From NCBI GenBank assembly GCA_037178675.1, contig JAYMGJ010000096.1, positions 46,884 to 110,883 on the forward strand: DNA of 64,000 nt, given 5' to 3'. This document shows, piece by piece, positions 1 to 11,666 of the stretch; positions within the stretch are counted from its first letter, which is position 1; each line of letters opens with the position of its first letter. Below the pieces are notes generated by a model. That model was not told where the DNA came from, did no database searches, and saw nothing but the letters and a program-made list of their open reading frames with translations. A program made the translations under genes and the position numbers. This stretch comes from Scleroderma bovista. Taxonomy: Eukaryota; Basidiomycota; Agaricomycetes; Boletales; Sclerodermataceae.

Positions 1-781
1 ACTATGCCAAATCAACCTCGTGTGTCATCACTCGTATATTTGCTGTAAAGATATCCATCGCTTTCGTTTGTACATATCTATTTGTCCCTATGCTCTACCT
101 ATGCTGCTGTTCTGCCTTGTCCCCAGACCCCTATATATTCTGTTTAATCCCTTGCCTTCCAAATATGTTGCATACTCTTGTTTCACTTTCTATATCACCA
201 TTCTTCAGCGGCAGTGCATGCTAAATATGTATCTGAGGCCCCCTGTGGCCTACCATTCCCCCTGGCGCACGAATGCCCCACCGGTCAGGACGTACGTTAG
301 GTCCCCCTGTGGTCCGCCGCGTTCTCTCCGCGTGTTTTAGTCGTGCCGCCAGAACGTTGTGGGGGGAAGGTTGTGCAGCATCAGGAATTTGACATGTTGC
401 TTATTTAATCCTTATTCAACTTAAATGCATCAAATAAGCTCAAATAAGTCAGCTTCACAATAAGTTGAATCCAGACCACTCGTTTTCTTATCTGAGCTTA
501 TTTCAAACTTATTTCAAACTTTCTTCCATCTTTCTGCTCTTGTAGTGCTTTGTTATCATTTCATTCACCAGTCAAATAAGCCAAAAAAGCAGTTCAATTA
601 CACATATCCAGACAATTAAGTAAATAGAAAAGTGAATGTAAGACGCACATAGAAGCAACAAAAAGCAGGAAATGGTAATTGGCGATGGCAGGGCTCCATG
701 CAGAACTGACGAGCGGGCAATGGAATGGTAATCAATGACAGCGGGGCTCCATACGGAACTGACAAGTGGGAATAGTAGCAA
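1..781. other. No recognisable gene
   Basis: AT-rich sequence with only short, unconvincing reading frames on either strand. Around 410-520 there is a cluster of short related words (CTTATTT/AAATAAG) but no clear tandem array. No domain, RNA gene or element terminus could be recognised. Confidence 0.5.
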
Positions 782-1700
782 TCAGCGACGACAGCTAGAA
801 TAGTCATCCTGTTCTGGGATGTTGGATGGGACTTGCAGCTCCTGGCGGCCGCTAAAGAAAGTCGCACTTGAGGAATGGGTAGTGAAAGAGAGCATCGAGG
901 GAGGGGGGTGCCGAGCAGAGGAGGTTGTGTCAGCCATAGACGTCGCAGGTGACTTCGCAGCGGTAACACCTGCTTTCCACCTCAGAACGTGCCCGCCAAT
1001 GGGCACATCCCTAGCCCTAGTGTTGAGTGCCAGGTCACAGAAGAACAGCGTAGATTGAGTGAGTGTCAACATAGTCAGAGCGTGAGAGAGTGCAGCTTAC
1101 CCAATTTGCAGTGTGGCTGCAATGTTGCATGCACATTGCATGAGGCCATCAGAAGACGTGGACTGGTCAAAACGCAACTCACTCTGCTGCTTTGTTCCCT
1201 CGAGTTGACGCTGCACTTTCACAGTGTTGATCTGTTCCTTCAATGACCTATTCTGTGGAGTCTTCCCTGGAGTTGGGACACTAGTGCGTAACGACGTGAG
1301 TTGTCCAAACTTTATCACAATTTGATCAGCGATCCATTGATTGTACTAGTATAAAACAGTACATTACCTCAGTCGCTGTGGTCCTGTCCTTCGCAGATGC
1401 AACTTCCATTGAGGTGGGTCCAGCATTCTTGGATTTAACTCGTGGACGAGGACGGACAGGCACTGACTTTTTCACTACAGCTTGTTCCACCTCCATCTCC
1501 ACTTCCATATCTGCCAGGCGGGCGATTCCTTTCTTCTTGGCCTGTTCTTTTTCTGCCTGAGCATCTCTGAGCAGCTTGTCGTCAGCTGCCTTTTCTGCTT
1601 TGGTACGCTGCTTTCCCCCGGCTTGGAGAACGATCTCTCCAGGGTGACTGGTTGCATTCTTGGCCCGTGTGCGGGGTCGAGAGGTTTTGTCGACGTCCAT
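782..1700 (-). CDS. Hypothetical spliced gene next to a Plavaka transposase
   Basis: Proposed three-exon gene: 1700-1368, 1309-1101 and 1010-782, with introns of 58 and 90 nt. The phases agree (0, then 2) and the joined frame gives 256 codons with no internal stop. The start ATG at 1700 (MDVDKTSRPRTRAKN) was chosen over an upstream in-frame start because it begins the well-behaved Lys/Glu-rich part. Residues ~35-80 are strongly charged (KAEKAADDKLLRDAQAEKEQ) and probably helical or coiled coil; the C-terminal part is Ser/Thr/Pro rich. I know no function. Basic/acidic proteins of this type are often seen beside transposons in Agaricomycete genomes, and here the gene is divergent to the Plavaka remnant starting at 1822, only ~120 bp away. 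It could be element cargo or a host gene. The exon joins are predictions. Confidence 0.5.
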
Positions 1701-1821
1701 GATCAAGTGCAGGCTCGGGGGTAGGGAATTTGAGGGAGTTTTTGGGAAGGGAGATGAGAGGAAGGGCCCTGACAATTTGTAAGTTTTTGTGTTTGCCCTA
1801 AAAAAAAAAGACTAACAATTT

Positions 1822-3727
1822 ATGGTGGATTTCCATAACGGCGTAACCTGTCAGCCATCGCCTCTCTGCAAAAGCCACCACCTCCCTCTGGGCCTCACTG
1901 TTATGTTTTTGGCTGACCGGAACATTCGCCAGCTTCCATGTGGCCATCCTGGCTGCAATCGGTACTTCAAGACATCAGCTGGGCGCACGAAGCACCGGCA
2001 TGCTCAACATCCTATTATTACACCCTCTGACCCACCTCGGATCTTAACTCCATCGCTACCCTCTTCCACCGGTTCTGAGGAGTTGAATCCTCTTAGCGAC
2101 AATGGCATGGAATCTGGATTGGGGGGTCCTCCCACTCCCTTGCACGCCATAGACTCTCAATTTTATGGCCCTGGAGACAAGCTTTATAGAAATTATCACC
2201 CAAAACTCACTGGTAATGTGACTTGTTTTGTTATAGTTTTAGTTGGTTTACTAACGTCCAAAATCCAGCAAGGCCATGCAATGAGCAAGGTGAATTCCTT
2301 GCCGCCGGGGCCCCTCCAACTCCGGTTGTTACTAACCCAAACGACTGGGCTCCTTTTGATAATCGCATGCAGTTTGAAACAGCTGACTTACTATACACCC
2401 GCATCCAAATGCTGGCGCCACAAATCAACGCCCTAATGGACATTTGGGCAGCTACGCTACTCGAACATGGTGCTAGGCCTCCCTTTGACAACTGCCGTAC
2501 TCTCTACAACACTATTGACGACATCCCGCTTGGTGATGTCAAGTGGCAACGGTTCAAGGTCCAGTACACCGGCGAGATACCAACAGTCAACCCCCCTCCT
2601 TGGATGCAGCAATCTTATGAAGTGTGGTATCGCGACATCCGGGAAGTCGTTCACCGAATACTTGGGAATCCAAGCTATGCAGATGAGATGGACTTGCGTC
2701 CATTTTGTGAGTTTTCATCTGAAGGCGATCAGCGCCAGTATTGTGACTTTATGTCAGGCGATTGGGCCTGGGACCAGGCAGTAGGTGTTTGGGCCCCTTT
2801 CTCTCATTATTTAAATAACCTTTACTTCAATAGGATATAATCTCGGAGGACGAAGCAACACTTGGAAGCACGTTCGTCCCAATCATTTTGGGCAGTGACA
2901 AAACAACAGTATCCGTTGCCACTGGCAACAACGAATTCTATCCGCTTTACTTATCCATTGGCAACGTCCGCAACAATGTTCGTCGTGCTCACCGACATGC
3001 TCTTGTTCTTCTAGGCTTCCTGGCAATTCCCAAAAGTAAGTATATACTATTTTATTGTTTTTGTGATTCTGAACTTATACAACATCCTAGCAACAAAAGA
3101 ACATTCATCGAACGTGGATTTTCGAAAGTTCCGGTGGCAGCTATACCATCGCTCCCTCTCCATGATCCTCAATCCACTCAAGGCTGCAATGACGTCGCCT
3201 GAAGTGGTCAGGTTCGGCGATGGATATTTTCGCCGTGTTATATATGGTCTAGGTCCTTACATTGCAGATTACGAGGAGCAGGCACTCTTGGCCTGCATTG
3301 TCCGAGGATGGTGTGCAAGGTAAGTTACTTCTACACCTTTTGATTTGCTACGCTAATAATAGGTTTTCAGATGCCAAGCACTGCGCAACAATCTGGATGC
3401 TGATGCTCTACTGCGTTGTCGTGAGTTCACAGAAGCTCTCTTCGAAGAGGCACAGAATTTTCTCACTATTCTTTGGGACGAATATGGAACAGTCAGTGAC
3501 CTCGTGGTGAGTGCACCCTATTTATCATGATGTGACCATTAGGATATTCATATCATCTTCAAGCCTTTCACGAACGACTTCCCTCGGGCCGATATCTATC
3601 GCCTCATTGCCCCTGACATCCTACACCAATTAATAAAGGGTTGTTTCAAAGATCACCTTGTGGACTGGGTTGAGACATACCTCAAATTGCGGTATGGACC
3701 AAGGGTGGCAGAGCACATTTTAGATGA
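1822..3727 (+). pseudogene. Plavaka-type transposase, 5' half only (copy 1)
   Basis: This is the N-terminal half of a Plavaka transposase, a fungal CACTA/EnSpm-related DD(E/D) group. A C2H2 finger (CGHPGCNRYF...TKHRHAQH) lies at ~1940-2010. It is followed by family blocks including FYGPGDKLYRNYHPKL, a long central exon (2269-2784) ending MSGDWAWDQA, and the conserved block VPIILGSDKTTVSVATGN (~2880-2935) that leads into the catalytic core. Clear introns interrupt it: 2213-2268, about 2785-2834, the GTAAGT at ~3036, the GTAAGT at ~3321 and the GTGAGT at ~3507. The frame stays open through APDILHQLIKGCFKDHL (~3610-3655). At 3724-3727 the gene stops and copia integrase sequence begins, so the C-terminal half is missing. 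The ATG at 1903 is an alternative start to 1822. Confidence 0.85.
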
Positions 3728-6660
3728 TGGTGCACTCTGATCTCAAATCCTTCCTGGTTATGTCATACCAGAAGTTTAAATATGTTATCACCTTCTACGA
3801 TGACTTCACTTCTCACGCCTGGACCATGCCTCTTCGCTCCAAAGCTGCAGCGATCATGGCTGCCAAAGATTTCCTCGAAATGGTGCAAGTACAACATGAT
3901 ATGCACGTCGTTGGATGGATGTCCAATGCTGGCGGAGAATATAAATCCGATCTGTTTGATCGAGCACTCCTTGAGAAAGGAATTAAAATATATCAAAGTG
4001 TTCCAAGAACCCCCATGCAGAATGGCCGCGCCGAGCAACTAGGGCACACTCTCATGGATAAAGCTGAGTCTATGCAGCATCAAGCCTGCATTCCTGACTC
4101 TTGGTGGGAATTTGCGTTCGCTCACGCAACCCACATTTACAACCGCACTCCAATAGCTCGCCTGCAATGGCGCACCCCCCATGAAATGCTTAAGGGGGAG
4201 ATGCCTAACATCGACCACCTTCATGTATTTGGCTGTGGAGCCTTTGCCTACCTCCCAGCCTCGGCTTGAGCAAATAAAATGGCTCCCAAGTCAGAGCTTA
4301 TGACTTATGTCAGTGTTGCCCCTGGCAATGAGCACAACTTCTTGTTTATGTGCTCCACCAATGCAGTGTTCACCGCTGCCCACGCTGTCTTTGACGAGCA
4401 TCATTTCCCTCGCTGCCCTAAGAACAGGCGCGAACCTCTCAAGAACCCTTTTGGAAGGGCAAATCCAAAACCTACCACCAATCAACCAGAGAATACCCCT
4501 GATGATATTGACAGTGATGATGATGTGGAACATGACCATGGCTACCCACATCCCCAAGCGCAGGATGATGATCTGAAGCACGAGGACCCTGAGGCTCCTG
4601 AGGAAGAGCCTAACCAAATAAATCCTCCCCATATGCCATCTCCAGTGCCTCCACAGGCACCGAGAAACACCTTCACCGGTGAGAAATCCACCACCTCTGG
4701 CACTGCAGCACCCTGGCCGAGCTGAACACTGCCAAAATGTGCCACGACCCCCTGCAGTGAATATCCCTGCCTGCCCCCAACGTGAATGTAGAGCGCCATT
4801 GCGCCCCGGTAACGTGTATGGTGAGTGGCGACATCCTGTTGAGCAACTCCGGGATATTGAAAGTGCCTCTCGATGGCGAGAAACAGTGGGTGAGGCCTCT
4901 AGGCCCCCACAACTGGACACACCAGACCATGTTCCTGGTGGTTTCCCCGACACCTTTGCAATGCCCAGTGAGGAGGATGTGCAAAAGATGTGCGAGGAAG
5001 GGGGAGCAAACCTAGTCTGTTTCCTGATGGGCAAAGCCCTCACAACCCGTGAGCCTCAATATGAGAGCGTCTGCAATTGGTCCTACAAGGACATTGCTCG
5101 CTTACCCCAAGCTGAGCAGAAACTCTGGTGACTTGCTTGCCAAGAAGAGCTCGACGTGCTGCGAAAGCACAAGGTCTTTGAGCTAGTTGACCGTCCCCGA
5201 GACCGGAAGGTCATAAAGAATCAATGGGTCTTCAACATGAAGTCGGATGGCCGCAAGAAAGCCCGCTTAGTAGCAAAGGGCTTCTCCCAGGTTGAGGGAT
5301 TAGACTTCGACCAGGTCTTCTCACCAGTCGTGCGCTTTGAAACAGTGCGCCTTATGCTTGCACTTGCTGCACTAGAAAACTGGTATATTACTGGACTCAA
5401 CGTTTGGAGCGCTTACTTGTATGGCAAGCTCAATGAAGAGATCTACATGGAATAACCTGAAGGGTTTGCAGTTCCCGGGCAAGAGCACAAAGTGCTCCAC
5501 CTCTGGCATGCCCTCTATGGCCTCAAACAAGCCGGCCTAGCTTGGTGGTGCACACTCGATGAGTCTCTGAAAGAGCTCGGGTTTGAGCGCCTTAAGTCTG
5601 AAGCAGGCATCTTCTTCTACAAGAAGAAAGGCACCAACATTGTCATTGGTATCATCTACGTTGACGACACTTTATTCTGCGGCCCTAACAAGGCTGTTGT
5701 TGATGCCATCAAAGCGCAGTTCATGCGCAAATGGGAGTGCAGAGACCTTGGTGAACCTAATGAGTTCCTCTGTATGCAAATCACTCGCAAAGGTTGTGCT
5801 ACTATCCACTTGGATCAATGCGCGTACCTACAAAAGGACATTGAACGCTGTGGCATGCTCAATGCAAAGTCCACAAGCACCCCACTGCCGGCTGGCTATT
5901 ATGCCACCAAAAATACAGAGCCTATTGATGCGGACCTCTGCTCCCATTTCCAGATGGTTATTGGGTCCCTCCTGTACCTTATGTTAGGCACTAGACCCAA
6001 CATTGCTTTTGCAGTCATGCATCTCTCGTGCCATGCCGCAAACCCATCCCAGGACCACCTAAACAAAGCACTGTATATCTGTCGCTACTTAATTGGGATG
6101 CCTTCGTACTCCCTAGTATACAATGGTGGATCTGGTGCTGGCCTGATTGCATGCACGGACTCAGATTGGGGATCAGACCCTACCTCTCGCCTCTTGCAGA
6201 CAGGTTTCTACCTGAAGCTTGCAGATGGCTTGATCAGTTGGACTTCTCATGCGCAGAAGACTATTGCGTACTCGTCCACTGAGGCTGAATACATGGCTTT
6301 GAGCGATTGTGCTCGCCAAGTTACCTGGATTCAAAGTTTGCTTGGTGAGCTCGGCTATAAGCTGAAAGCTATCCCGATTTGCAGTGTTAATCAGGGGTCC
6401 ATATTCATGGCATCCAACCCTGTAACGGAGCCTCGCTCCAAGCACATTGACATCTGCTACCATGGAATCCACGAGTCAGTCGCGAAAGGTAACATAGAAC
6501 TATTCTTTATTGATGGTGCTGAGAATCCTGCCAATCTGCTCACCAAGAACTTACCATGCGAGAAATTCGTGAAGTTCAGAGCTCAACTAGGCTTACAATT
6601 TCCCTCTGGCAGCATCTAGTGCCTTATTTGCTGAAGTGCTCTACGTGCAGCACAGCAAGG
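3724..6660 (+). pseudogene. Ty1/copia pol remnant (integrase, RT, RNase H)
   Basis: Decayed copia polyprotein lacking gag and protease. The integrase core runs ~3760-4270 (VITFYDDFTSHAWTMPL, then PMQNGRAEQ and FGCGAFAYLP). An acidic linker follows, then reverse transcriptase from ~5156 (KNQWVFNMKSDG, KARLVAKGFSQ) with the catalytic motif YVDDTLF near 5655. RNase H spans ~6140-6340 (CTDSDWGSD, STEAEYMALSD). The frame is broken by stops at ~4267, ~5129 and ~5453; the last is TAA where the family has CAA (Gln before PEGF). A frame change lies near 4680. A purine tract just before 6666 and the LTR that follows mark the 3' end. The 5' end is truncated at the junction with the Plavaka fragment. Not functional. 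Confidence 0.9.
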
Positions 6661-6665
6661 GGGAG

Positions 6666-6904
6666 TGTTGAAGTTGCATGTGCACCTGGCGTAAACCGTC
6701 AACGAAGTGCGCACAAGACTGTGACCCATATTAGTGTAGACTTAGTAATAGTCCTCTTTAGAGTAGATGTTACATGTCACACGTCATGTGTCACAGTCAT
6801 GCATCACACTATTTGTTGTATATAAACAGCGTTCATTGCTTATATAATATAACAGCGCTTAACCAGCTACCGCTACCATCTCTGGTTGTACACTCCACCC
6901 AACA
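6666..6904 (+). repeat. 3' LTR of the copia remnant
   Basis: A 239-bp block starting TGTTGAAG and ending CCAACA, directly after the purine tract AAGGGGGAG. It contains a TATA-like TGTATATAAACA near 6816. The terminal inverted dinucleotides TG/CA and the position after RNase H fit a copia 3' LTR. No matching 5' LTR is in the window, in line with 5' truncation. Confidence 0.75.
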
Positions 6905-6958
6905 GGTGAGTTGGAGTAGCAGTTCCTCTATGTACATAGGTATTGCTTCAACACCAAC

Positions 6959-7690
6959 CAGACCAGAAGGGCTGGGTAACAAAGATACCCATGGCTGAGT
7001 TTGCGATTAACTCGAGCATAAGTAGCTCTACGGGTTTTGCACCCTTTGAACTCAATTATGGGCACATGCCCAGGATGATGGAACACGTGGGTGAGGGGTG
7101 ACCCTCAGAGGCACTGGGGGTGAAGGTGTTCGTGCATCAAGCACTAGAGAACCTAGTGATGGTCCATGATGCCATCATTGAGAGCAGAGTTGCTCAGACG
7201 TATCACGCAAACAAGCGGAAGGGTGTGCCACCCAGGTTTGAGGTTGGGGACCTCATATACTTATTGACTCAGAATCTGAACATGCCCAAAGGGTGTGCAA
7301 GGAAATTGATCCCCAAATACATTGGACCAATTAAGGTCATAAGGCGGGACACTGCCAGTGATACCTACAATCTGGATCCACCTACTGAGCTTAAGGCTCA
7401 CAGGATACACCCTACTTTCCACGCCAGGGTGCTGAAGCGGCACAAGCCCAACAACAACGCGCTGTTCCCGAAATGAGATGCACAAGCATTCTACAACATG
7501 GGGAATGATGAGGAGATTGAATGGGTAGTCGACAAGGTATTAGCCCATAGGTGAGCCAACAACAAGGTAGAACTCCTTGTTAAATGGAACCTGGGCAACA
7601 CCACATGGGAGCCATACGCCCACTGTAGGGATCTTGAGGCCCTGGACAGGTACCTCAAACTGCAAGGGGTAGTGTCAATATGACGGCTAC
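6959..7690 (+). pseudogene. Ty3/gypsy integrase C-terminus with chromodomain
   Basis: Fragment of a chromovirus-type gypsy pol. It begins in the integrase core tail (WVTKIPMAEFAINSS, TGFAPFELNYGHMPR), passes a stop near 7099, then stays open 7120-7476. That stretch includes the GPY/F-like block (FEVGDLIYLL, LIPKYIGPIKV) and the HRIHPTFHARVLK ending. A second stop precedes a chromodomain-like segment (VELLVKWNLGNTTWEPYAHC, ~7566-7625). Stops and missing 5' domains show it is dead. 7690-8220 is probably its 3' non-coding tail; no LTR boundary could be fixed there. Confidence 0.8.
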
Positions 7691-8227
7691 CCCGTAAGGC
7701 TGATGAATTGCACGTCAACACGCAGAGTATGGATGCAATCAGGGGGAGTAACCCCCAGGGGATGAGACGAAACCATTGAGGAAGAAACATTAATGCTACT
7801 AACAACAAAAATAAAAATAAACCAAAACAAGACCAAAGGGTGAAAAACACCAAGTTAAAAGCTAATTGGAGTAGATAGTTCCTTTCCATGTGGTAGTCAA
7901 TCATTTTCCTTTTTTATTTATTCATCTCGGACTTCAAATTTCGTAATTTACGTTCCACCTCGAGTTTTACGCTTTTTCTCTCTTACTTTCATTTTCTCAT
8001 TTCATCGCTGCTCATCATGTCTTCACCATCCTGCCCCTCCTCTCCACTGTCATTGCCTGAGCCTCAGCACAGGCACGATAAAAAGTGCTCTCGCGCACCA
8101 TCAGCAAGTTGACAATTGGTCTTAACCCACTTATGGTGTCTGGATGGTCTGAAATCAGAGGGTTAAGATGGATAAGTGAGATAAGTTGGTCAGACCACAT
8201 CAGACCATCAGTCCAGGGGTGTCTGAA

Positions 8228-8853
8228 ATCAGATGGCCAGACCAGCCAGACCAGCCAGACCAGTCAGACCAGTAGTCAGCCAGACAAGCCAGACAAACCA
8301 GACCAACCAGACCAGCCAGAACAGTCAGACCAGTCAGACCAGTACTCAGTCAGATCAGCCAGACCAGCCAGACCAGCCAGACCAGCCAGAGCAGTCAGAC
8401 CAGTAGTCAGTCAGACCAACCAGACCAACCAGACCAGTCAGACCAGCCAGACCAACCAGACCAACCAGACCAGCCAGAACAGTCAGACCAGTAGTCAGCC
8501 AGACCGGCCAGACCAACCAGACCAACCAGATCAACCAGACCAGCCAGACCAACCAGACCAACCAGACCAACCAGACAACCAGACCAGCCAGAACAGTCAG
8601 ACCAGTAGTCAGTCAGACCAGTAAGACCAACCAGACCAGTCAGACCACCCAGACCAGTTGGACCAGTAGTCAGCCAGACAAGCAAGACAAACCAGACAAG
8701 CCAGACCAGCCAGACCAGCCAGAGCAGTCAGACCAACCAGACCAGTCAGACCAACCAGACCAGTCAGACCAGCCAGACAAGCCAGACAAACCAGACCAGC
8801 CAGAACAGTCAGACCAGTAGTCAGTCAGACCAGTCAGACCAGCCAGTCTATTT
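8228..8853. repeat. Minisatellite of CAGACCAGC/CAGACCAAC units
   Basis: About 620 bp of near-uniform 9-10 bp units built on CAGACCAGC and CAGACCAAC. They are interrupted at intervals by a longer punctuation, CAGACCAGTAGTCAGC or a close variant (e.g. ~8265, ~8400, ~8490, ~8605, ~8665, ~8815), so there is a higher-order repeat of roughly 50-150 bp. Long reading frames through it on both strands (Gln/Thr/Ser/Asp-Gln-Pro or Gly-Leu-Val-Trp) are products of the repeat, not genes. Confidence 0.9.
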
Positions 8854-8937
8854 CTTTGGCTACTGAATTCACTCAACATTAATGTGAAATTATTTTATAT
8901 TAATTTTGTAACAAAGAATAAAAAAACTACAGAACAA

Positions 8938-10246
8938 GAAACATGTATTATACATGAATGGGGTGTTGTTGACGTAGATGGCAATGGTAATTGCACTGAC
9001 AACATTGGTGGTGGGTCGTCCAGGGTTGTCGTCAGCGACGGTGAAGGTGGGGGCAATGCTGGGGTTGTTGTCGTCATCACCAGGCGATGCTGGGGCAGAG
9101 GGGACGTATCCGCCGTCATTGACGCGCTGGTGGTGGGGTGGTGGCTGTTGTTGTTGCCGCCGTCATTGCTAGGATATGCTGGGGATGGGACCACTTGGTG
9201 GTCATTGTCGTCACTGGGCCTGAGCTTCGTCACCGTCGTTGTGACTGGGTCTGTCAGAGTGACCAGGGCCATCATTGGATGGGTTCGTCGTCGTCTGGGG
9301 TGGTCGGCAATGTTGTGGTGGTCATGCAATCAACGGTGGTGGTTGGTCATCAGGTGATGTTGGGGTGCTGGTTGCTGTCACCGTTGACGACGGTGGTGGT
9401 GGTGGCCGTTGTTGGGGGAGGTGGTTGGCATCCAATTGGCTGGGGGTCGTCGTCATCGCTGGGCTGGTGGGTGTCAGGTGTTGTCAATGGCTGCATCATT
9501 GGGCAACGTGACGCTGGGCTGGGCTGTTGGGGTTGACGACGGTGGAGGTGGCGGTCGACGCGTCGTCATTGTCGGCGACAACACTGGGGCTATCGTGGTT
9601 GTTAGTGAGGGGAGTGGATGATGGTGGTACATACCTAATAAAACAACAACAGCGTCATCATCACCCTCATCATCGTGGCCCTCGTCGTTGTGGATGATGG
9701 TGGATGGGGAGGCAGAGGTGAGGGTGGGACTTCGAGAAAATTTGAAGTGTGTTGTGATTACAAATTTGATTTGTAATCACAACACACTTCAAATTTCCTA
9801 GTCACGAGACTCTGCAACAACACAACGAAGGTAAGTAACCGATCAATGCACCACTGACGATGACCACCCGCAGCACCTGGTGACGATGACAACATTCCCC
9901 ACACATCCCCCAGCTGCAGCGCCGCCTGAAGACGACGACAATGACAAGACCCCCTCAGCCTCAGCGTCGGTCAGAGATGACAACAGCCACCACCCCACCA
10001 CCAGCGCATTGACAACGACGACGACGACTGGCACAACCTGCACAACGACGATGCCAACAACTCATGGTACAACTACCACCTCATATTTTATTATAATACT
10101 TGTAAGTGTTTTCTTTTCTTTTTTTTTATGTTTCACTAACTATTGCAGTCAACGACGACGTGGCCCACCGCCACCATCCCACCACCGTCGTTGATGATGA
10201 CACGACCACCCCATCAGCCACCACCTGCGTTGTTGACGATGACGTG
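8938..10246. repeat. Low-complexity foldback (GT-rich arm, CA-rich arm)
   Basis: 8938-9640 is GTTGTCGT/GGTGGTGG-rich; 9840-10246 is rich in the complementary words. The halves are partly inverted copies: 9125-9152 and 9978-10005 match as reverse complements over about 28 bp, and 9067-9095 matches 9880-9900 in the same inverted order. The centre is the perfect palindrome at 9738-9796. The CA-rich arm contains a canonical-looking intron, GTAAGTGTTTTC... to TTTCACTAACTATTGCAG (~10099-10148), so it may derive from a spliced low-complexity gene. Reading frames here are Thr/Pro/Asp/His-rich on one strand and Val/Gly/Trp-rich on the other; no domain is recognisable. Confidence 0.7.
9738..9796. repeat. 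Perfect palindrome, 27-bp arms, 5-bp loop
   Basis: Left arm 9738-9764 and right arm 9770-9796 are exact reverse complements (AAATTTGAAGTGTGTTGTG... and its complement), separated by TTTGA. It lies at the centre of the surrounding foldback. A diverged relative of one arm (GGATGTGTTGTGATTACTAA) occurs near 31062, so the sequence belongs to a repeat family. It could be two abutting transposon ends or a cruciform-forming site. Confidence 0.95.
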
Positions 10247-10247
10247 G

Positions 10248-11662
10248 TGTCACGCACCAAACGTGTTTGGTACTGTGGACATGGAGAAAGTTAGCCGATG
10301 AAACTAATGCGAAGAACACACACCCAAGATCTGTTGAAAGATTGTCCTGACTTGAGGGATACAGACAGCCCTCGCTATCCATATCACGCAAAGTCAAGAC
10401 TATCCTTATGCGAAGAATGAATACAAGCTCGTTGTAGCCATCTATCGCACAAGAATGACTATCCTGATGCGAGAGATGAATGCCAACATGGACAGTCATC
10501 TATCGCACAAGAACCGCCAAGAAGCAGAAGAATCCAAGGATTGGTGATCATTTCAGTATGAGAGAGGAATGCAACCTACTGCAGTCCAACTCCCATACCA
10601 GAACAACCAAAGAAGCAGAAGAAACGATAGAGAAACAAAGGAGAAAAGGAAGAATCATTTTTAGCGCCCAAATGTCAAATTTAGGCGCCCAGTGCCGGCA
10701 TTCCGATATTTTGAATAGCTCCGCCATTTTTGAAGCTATCAATCATGTGACTATACCATCATGGAGCCTAGACCATGGTCTATCTGCCTGTCAAGTTCCG
10801 ACGTAAATCCGTTCATTTCCCACGGAGATATTCCACCCGCAATCCAGACACCCACTTCATCACTCACTATGGAGTCCGCATTTTCTCTGGAACGTTTCTC
10901 CGCTATTGCAGCAGACCTCAACTATGTCCTGCTCTTGGGACAGCCTCTCCCTGAGCTCCTGTGTACTGTCTGGTACATATCTTCCCAGCCTTCTCCCTCA
11001 GTCCCTCTCGTTCTCGGTCAGCGCGTTCTCCTCGTCAGTCCTGCGTCATGCACATACTTTGGTCATCTCAAGTCTATCATTAGACTTGAAAATTCATACC
11101 TGGTCGTCTCTGTGTCTCCTGAGTCCTCTGCATATGGTCCTTTCATCCCAGAGTCCTGTCACATCCATCTCCCTCTATCATTCATCTCACTTCCCTGGAC
11201 ACGTCGAATCTGCTACTTGCGATTCTCTTCCCTGCTATCCCGCAACAAACACGAATGAAACAGTGCTCTAGAACCCTTCTTAGGAGCCCTAATAGAGTAC
11301 AGAACCTTCCCCTTACTGCTCAAGGGAAGACTGCACTTTGGGAGCACCAAATTTCGCGTTTTTGCTCTACAGAAGCTCAATCCAAGGGATTTGTGACACT
11401 CTGTGACCAGCTGTGACTCTACTTGTCATTCCAGGCCCCCTGACACTGCTCTTCTGGTCGGATCAATTCTTTTATTATCCCCCAGCCACTCCCATCAGTG
11501 GCACTGCTTCAGAAGCTCATCTCCAGATCTAAAGTTCAATAAATCACAGGTTGTGCTTCCCTTCTTTCTGAGTCACACAGAGTCACTCTGGCTCACTCTG
11601 ACTCACTCTGCTGCGCATTATTCATCCCCTCTTGGCATTACTAATCCCCATTACTCCCCTTA
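10248..11662 (+). repeat. Long LTR family, copy 1 (3'-truncated)
   Basis: Begins TGTCACGCACCAAACG and matches copies at 27135 and 56687 almost base for base. It stops near 11662 where copy 3 continues past its ~58100 equivalent, so about 930 bp of the 3' end, including the TATA box and polyadenylation signal, is missing. It contains an open frame 10761-11258 (165 codons) that is also open in copy 3 (57196-57648). Differences between copies are mainly C/T and G/A changes. Confidence 0.85.
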
Positions 11663-11666
11663 GTCA

